DNA from: an uncultured Bacteroidales bacterium
Lineage (GTDB): Bacteria; Bacteroidota; Bacteroidia; Bacteroidales; P3
DNA: 7,465 nt
Assembly (NCBI GenBank): GCA_905236405.1
Contig: CAJOQB010000042.1
Span: 1-7,465, forward strand
Direction of reading: 5' to 3'
The notes beneath the pieces were generated by a model, which made no database searches, was not told where the DNA came from, and saw nothing but the letters and a program-made list of their open reading frames with translations. This document shows, piece by piece, positions 6,054 to 7,465 of this stretch (positions are counted from its first letter, which is position 1; every line of letters begins with the position of its first letter). The position numbers were made by a program, and so were the translations under genes.

Positions 6054-7465
6054 ATGGCAAGACTGAGACAACGAATAGTGTATGCACTGACATGGGTCGG
6101 ATGCATCGCCATGTTTCTATCCATGCCATCCAAAGGACAATGCCAACCGTTGGAAGGGCACGTCGACTATCCTACCAATTACTTCGACCACCCCTTGCAC
6201 CTGCCTGTCACCCTTGCAGCCACCTTTGGCGAGATACGTCCCAACCATTTTCATTCGGGTCTCGACCTCCGCATCGGCGGCAAGATAGGGGAACCTATCT
6301 ACGCCCCTGCCGACGGCTATGTGTCACGTGTCAACATCTCTGCTTGGGGCGGCGGCAAAGTACTCTACATCACTCACCCCAACGGTTTCCGCACCGTCTA
6401 TATGCACTGCAACGACTTCACAGGCGAAGCTGGCGAGTTTGTACGCAACTACCAGTACGAGCATCGCACCTTCACCATGGATGTCGAACTGCCCAAAGAC
6501 TCCATCAAGGTACGTCGCGGACAGCTCATCGCGCATGCCGGCAACACCGGTGGCAGCGGTGGGCCACACCTCCACTACGAGATACGCTATGCCGCCAACG
6601 ACCAACCTATCAATCCCTTCTATTTTGGCACCAAATACACCGACAATATCGCCCCCACCATACGCAACATCAAAGTCTACCCCGCCAACACCGAGGCACG
6701 ACTTGACGGACAATGGCAGGCGGTGACGATGAAACAGACCAACAAGAAAGGCACCACTCGCTGGGTGGACACCGTTCGTGTGCAAGGTCGTTTCTATGTG
6801 GGTGTCTTTGCCACCGACGCTGCCGAGGGGTCGACACAGAAGAATGGTGTTGAGATGATTGAACTCTATGTCGACGATTCTCTCTTCTACCGTTACTCCA
6901 TTCCCACCTTCCTCTTCGAGGAGACACGGGCCATCAACGCCATCATCGACTACGACGAATACCAACGTTCCGGCAACTACTACATCATCACCCGCTGTTT
7001 GCGGGGCAACAAAAACGTCTTTTCGCGTGCTGTCAACGGACAAGGCTATCTGCAATTCAACGACGGACAGCTCCATCGACTACGCTATGTGGTAAGCGAC
7101 TACAAAGGCAACCGCACCAGCCGCACATTTTATGTCCGCGACATCCCGGGACAACAGCCCGCCATACCCGCCGACACTAACATCGACATTCCTGGCGAGC
7201 CTATCACCTACTACAAATCCAAAACATTTGAACGCAGCGGATTCTCCGCTTTCTTCCCTATTGGCACCGTCTACGAAAACGACTTCCTCTCATACTATGT
7301 CCGATCCTCGTCTGGCTTGTCACCACACCACAACCTATCGCTGACACTCTTCCCCCTGCCTCCACACCAACCCTTTACCGTGCGACTGACTTACAACACT
7401 GAGCAACTGCAACAAATGGGTTGTCGCCCGGAACAATTGGTCATCGTCTGCACCCAAGGCAAGAG
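6054..7465 (+). CDS. M23-family metallopeptidase (peptidoglycan endopeptidase), 3' end outside window
   Basis: The frame from ATG 6054 stays open for 470 codons to the window edge, so the C terminus is missing. Residues 1-30 look like an export signal (MARLRQR, then a hydrophobic stretch 9-23), so the enzyme should act in the periplasm. The LytM/M23 domain spans about 45-190. Zinc ligands are H67 and D71 in HSGLDLRIG and H174 in GPHLHYEIR; the other active-site histidines are H118 (VYMHCND) and H172. It is therefore expected to be an active peptidase cutting peptide crosslinks in peptidoglycan. About 30 residues between H118 and GQLIAHAGNTGGSGG (155-169) form a longer loop than in minimal LytM proteins. 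Residues 195-470 are a beta-rich region without a recognised motif, common in long Bacteroidota M23 proteins. It lies 36 nt after recN; TAAAATTG at 6028-6035 is one mismatch from a -7 box, so a weak private promoter is possible. Confidence 0.92.
   Translation, partial: MARLRQRIVYALTWVGCIAMFLSMPSKGQCQPLEGHVDYPTNYFDHPLHLPVTLAATFGEIRPNHFHSGLDLRIGGKIGEPIYAPADGYVSRVNISAWGGGKVLYITHPNGFRTVYMHCNDFTGEAGEFVRNYQYEHRTFTMDVELPKDSIKVRRGQLIAHAGNTGGSGGPHLHYEIRYAANDQPINPFYFGTKYTDNIAPTIRNIKVYPANTEARLDGQWQAVTMKQTNKKGTTRWVDTVRVQGRFYVGVFATDAAEGSTQKNGVEMIELYVDDSLFYRYSIPTFLFEETRAINAIIDYDEYQRSGNYYIITRCLRGNKNVFSRAVNGQGYLQFNDGQLHRLRYVVSDYKGNRTSRTFYVRDIPGQQPAIPADTNIDIPGEPITYYKSKTFERSGFSAFFPIGTVYENDFLSYYVRSSSGLSPHHNLSLTLFPLPPHQPFTVRLTYNTEQLQQMGCRPEQLVIVCTQGK

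Noticed and set aside
6092..7076. Open frames 6092-6706, 6319-6726 and 6859-7095 (plus) and 6324-7076 (minus)
   Set aside because: All lie inside the M23 peptidase gene, whose frame is continuous from 6054 to the window edge and carries the full set of active-site motifs. The alternative products are Ser/Thr/Pro/Arg-rich nonsense.
1..7465. Defence system, CRISPR array, tRNA/rRNA genes or attachment sites
   Set aside because: I scanned for repeats with regular spacers, tRNA-like cloverleaf ends, integrase genes and defence signatures and saw none. Apart from the Sel1 gene and the scar, the genes are ordinary chromosomal functions.

Overview
The window looks like chromosomal DNA from a member of the Bacteroidota, most likely a Bacteroidales/Prevotellaceae-type organism. 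The pointers are a Bacteroidota-type promoter (TTTG, then TAnnTTTG) before the main gene run, no Shine-Dalgarno sequences before any start codon, a type IX secretion (T9SS) sorting-signal remnant, and protein sequences typical of that phylum. Genus cannot be fixed from the sequence alone.

Layout. (1) 1-510: one short, strikingly AT-rich gene for a Sel1-repeat protein, probably acquired horizontally. (2) 505-711: a recombination scar. The C-terminal end of an IS30-family transposase (minus strand) is joined to the last ~25 codons of a T9SS-secreted protein (plus strand). Neither is functional; both are easily missed because they are short and on opposite strands. (3) 712-860: intergenic DNA with two overlapping TAnnTTTG promoter boxes and a perfect 9-bp inverted repeat covering the promoter -7 region and early leader. 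(4) 861-7465: five closely spaced co-directional genes, in better G+C, probably one transcription unit: a cytoplasmic TPR protein, a DedA/VTT membrane protein, the cysteine desulfurase SufS, the DNA repair ATPase RecN, and an M23 peptidase that is intact at its 5' end but runs off the window.

How the genes work together. The run combines housekeeping functions: membrane lipid transport/envelope homeostasis (DedA), Fe-S cluster sulfur supply (SufS), double-strand-break repair (RecN) and peptidoglycan cleavage (M23). Gaps are 2, 12, 13 and 36 nt, so co-transcription is plausible, but no shared pathway is evident. SufS sits without SufB/C/D/E in the window.

I see no RNA gene, CRISPR array, complete insertion sequence or convincing terminator. 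I do not see a new multi-gene system here. The parts most worth a second look are the scar at 480-711 and the operator-like repeat at 807-834.
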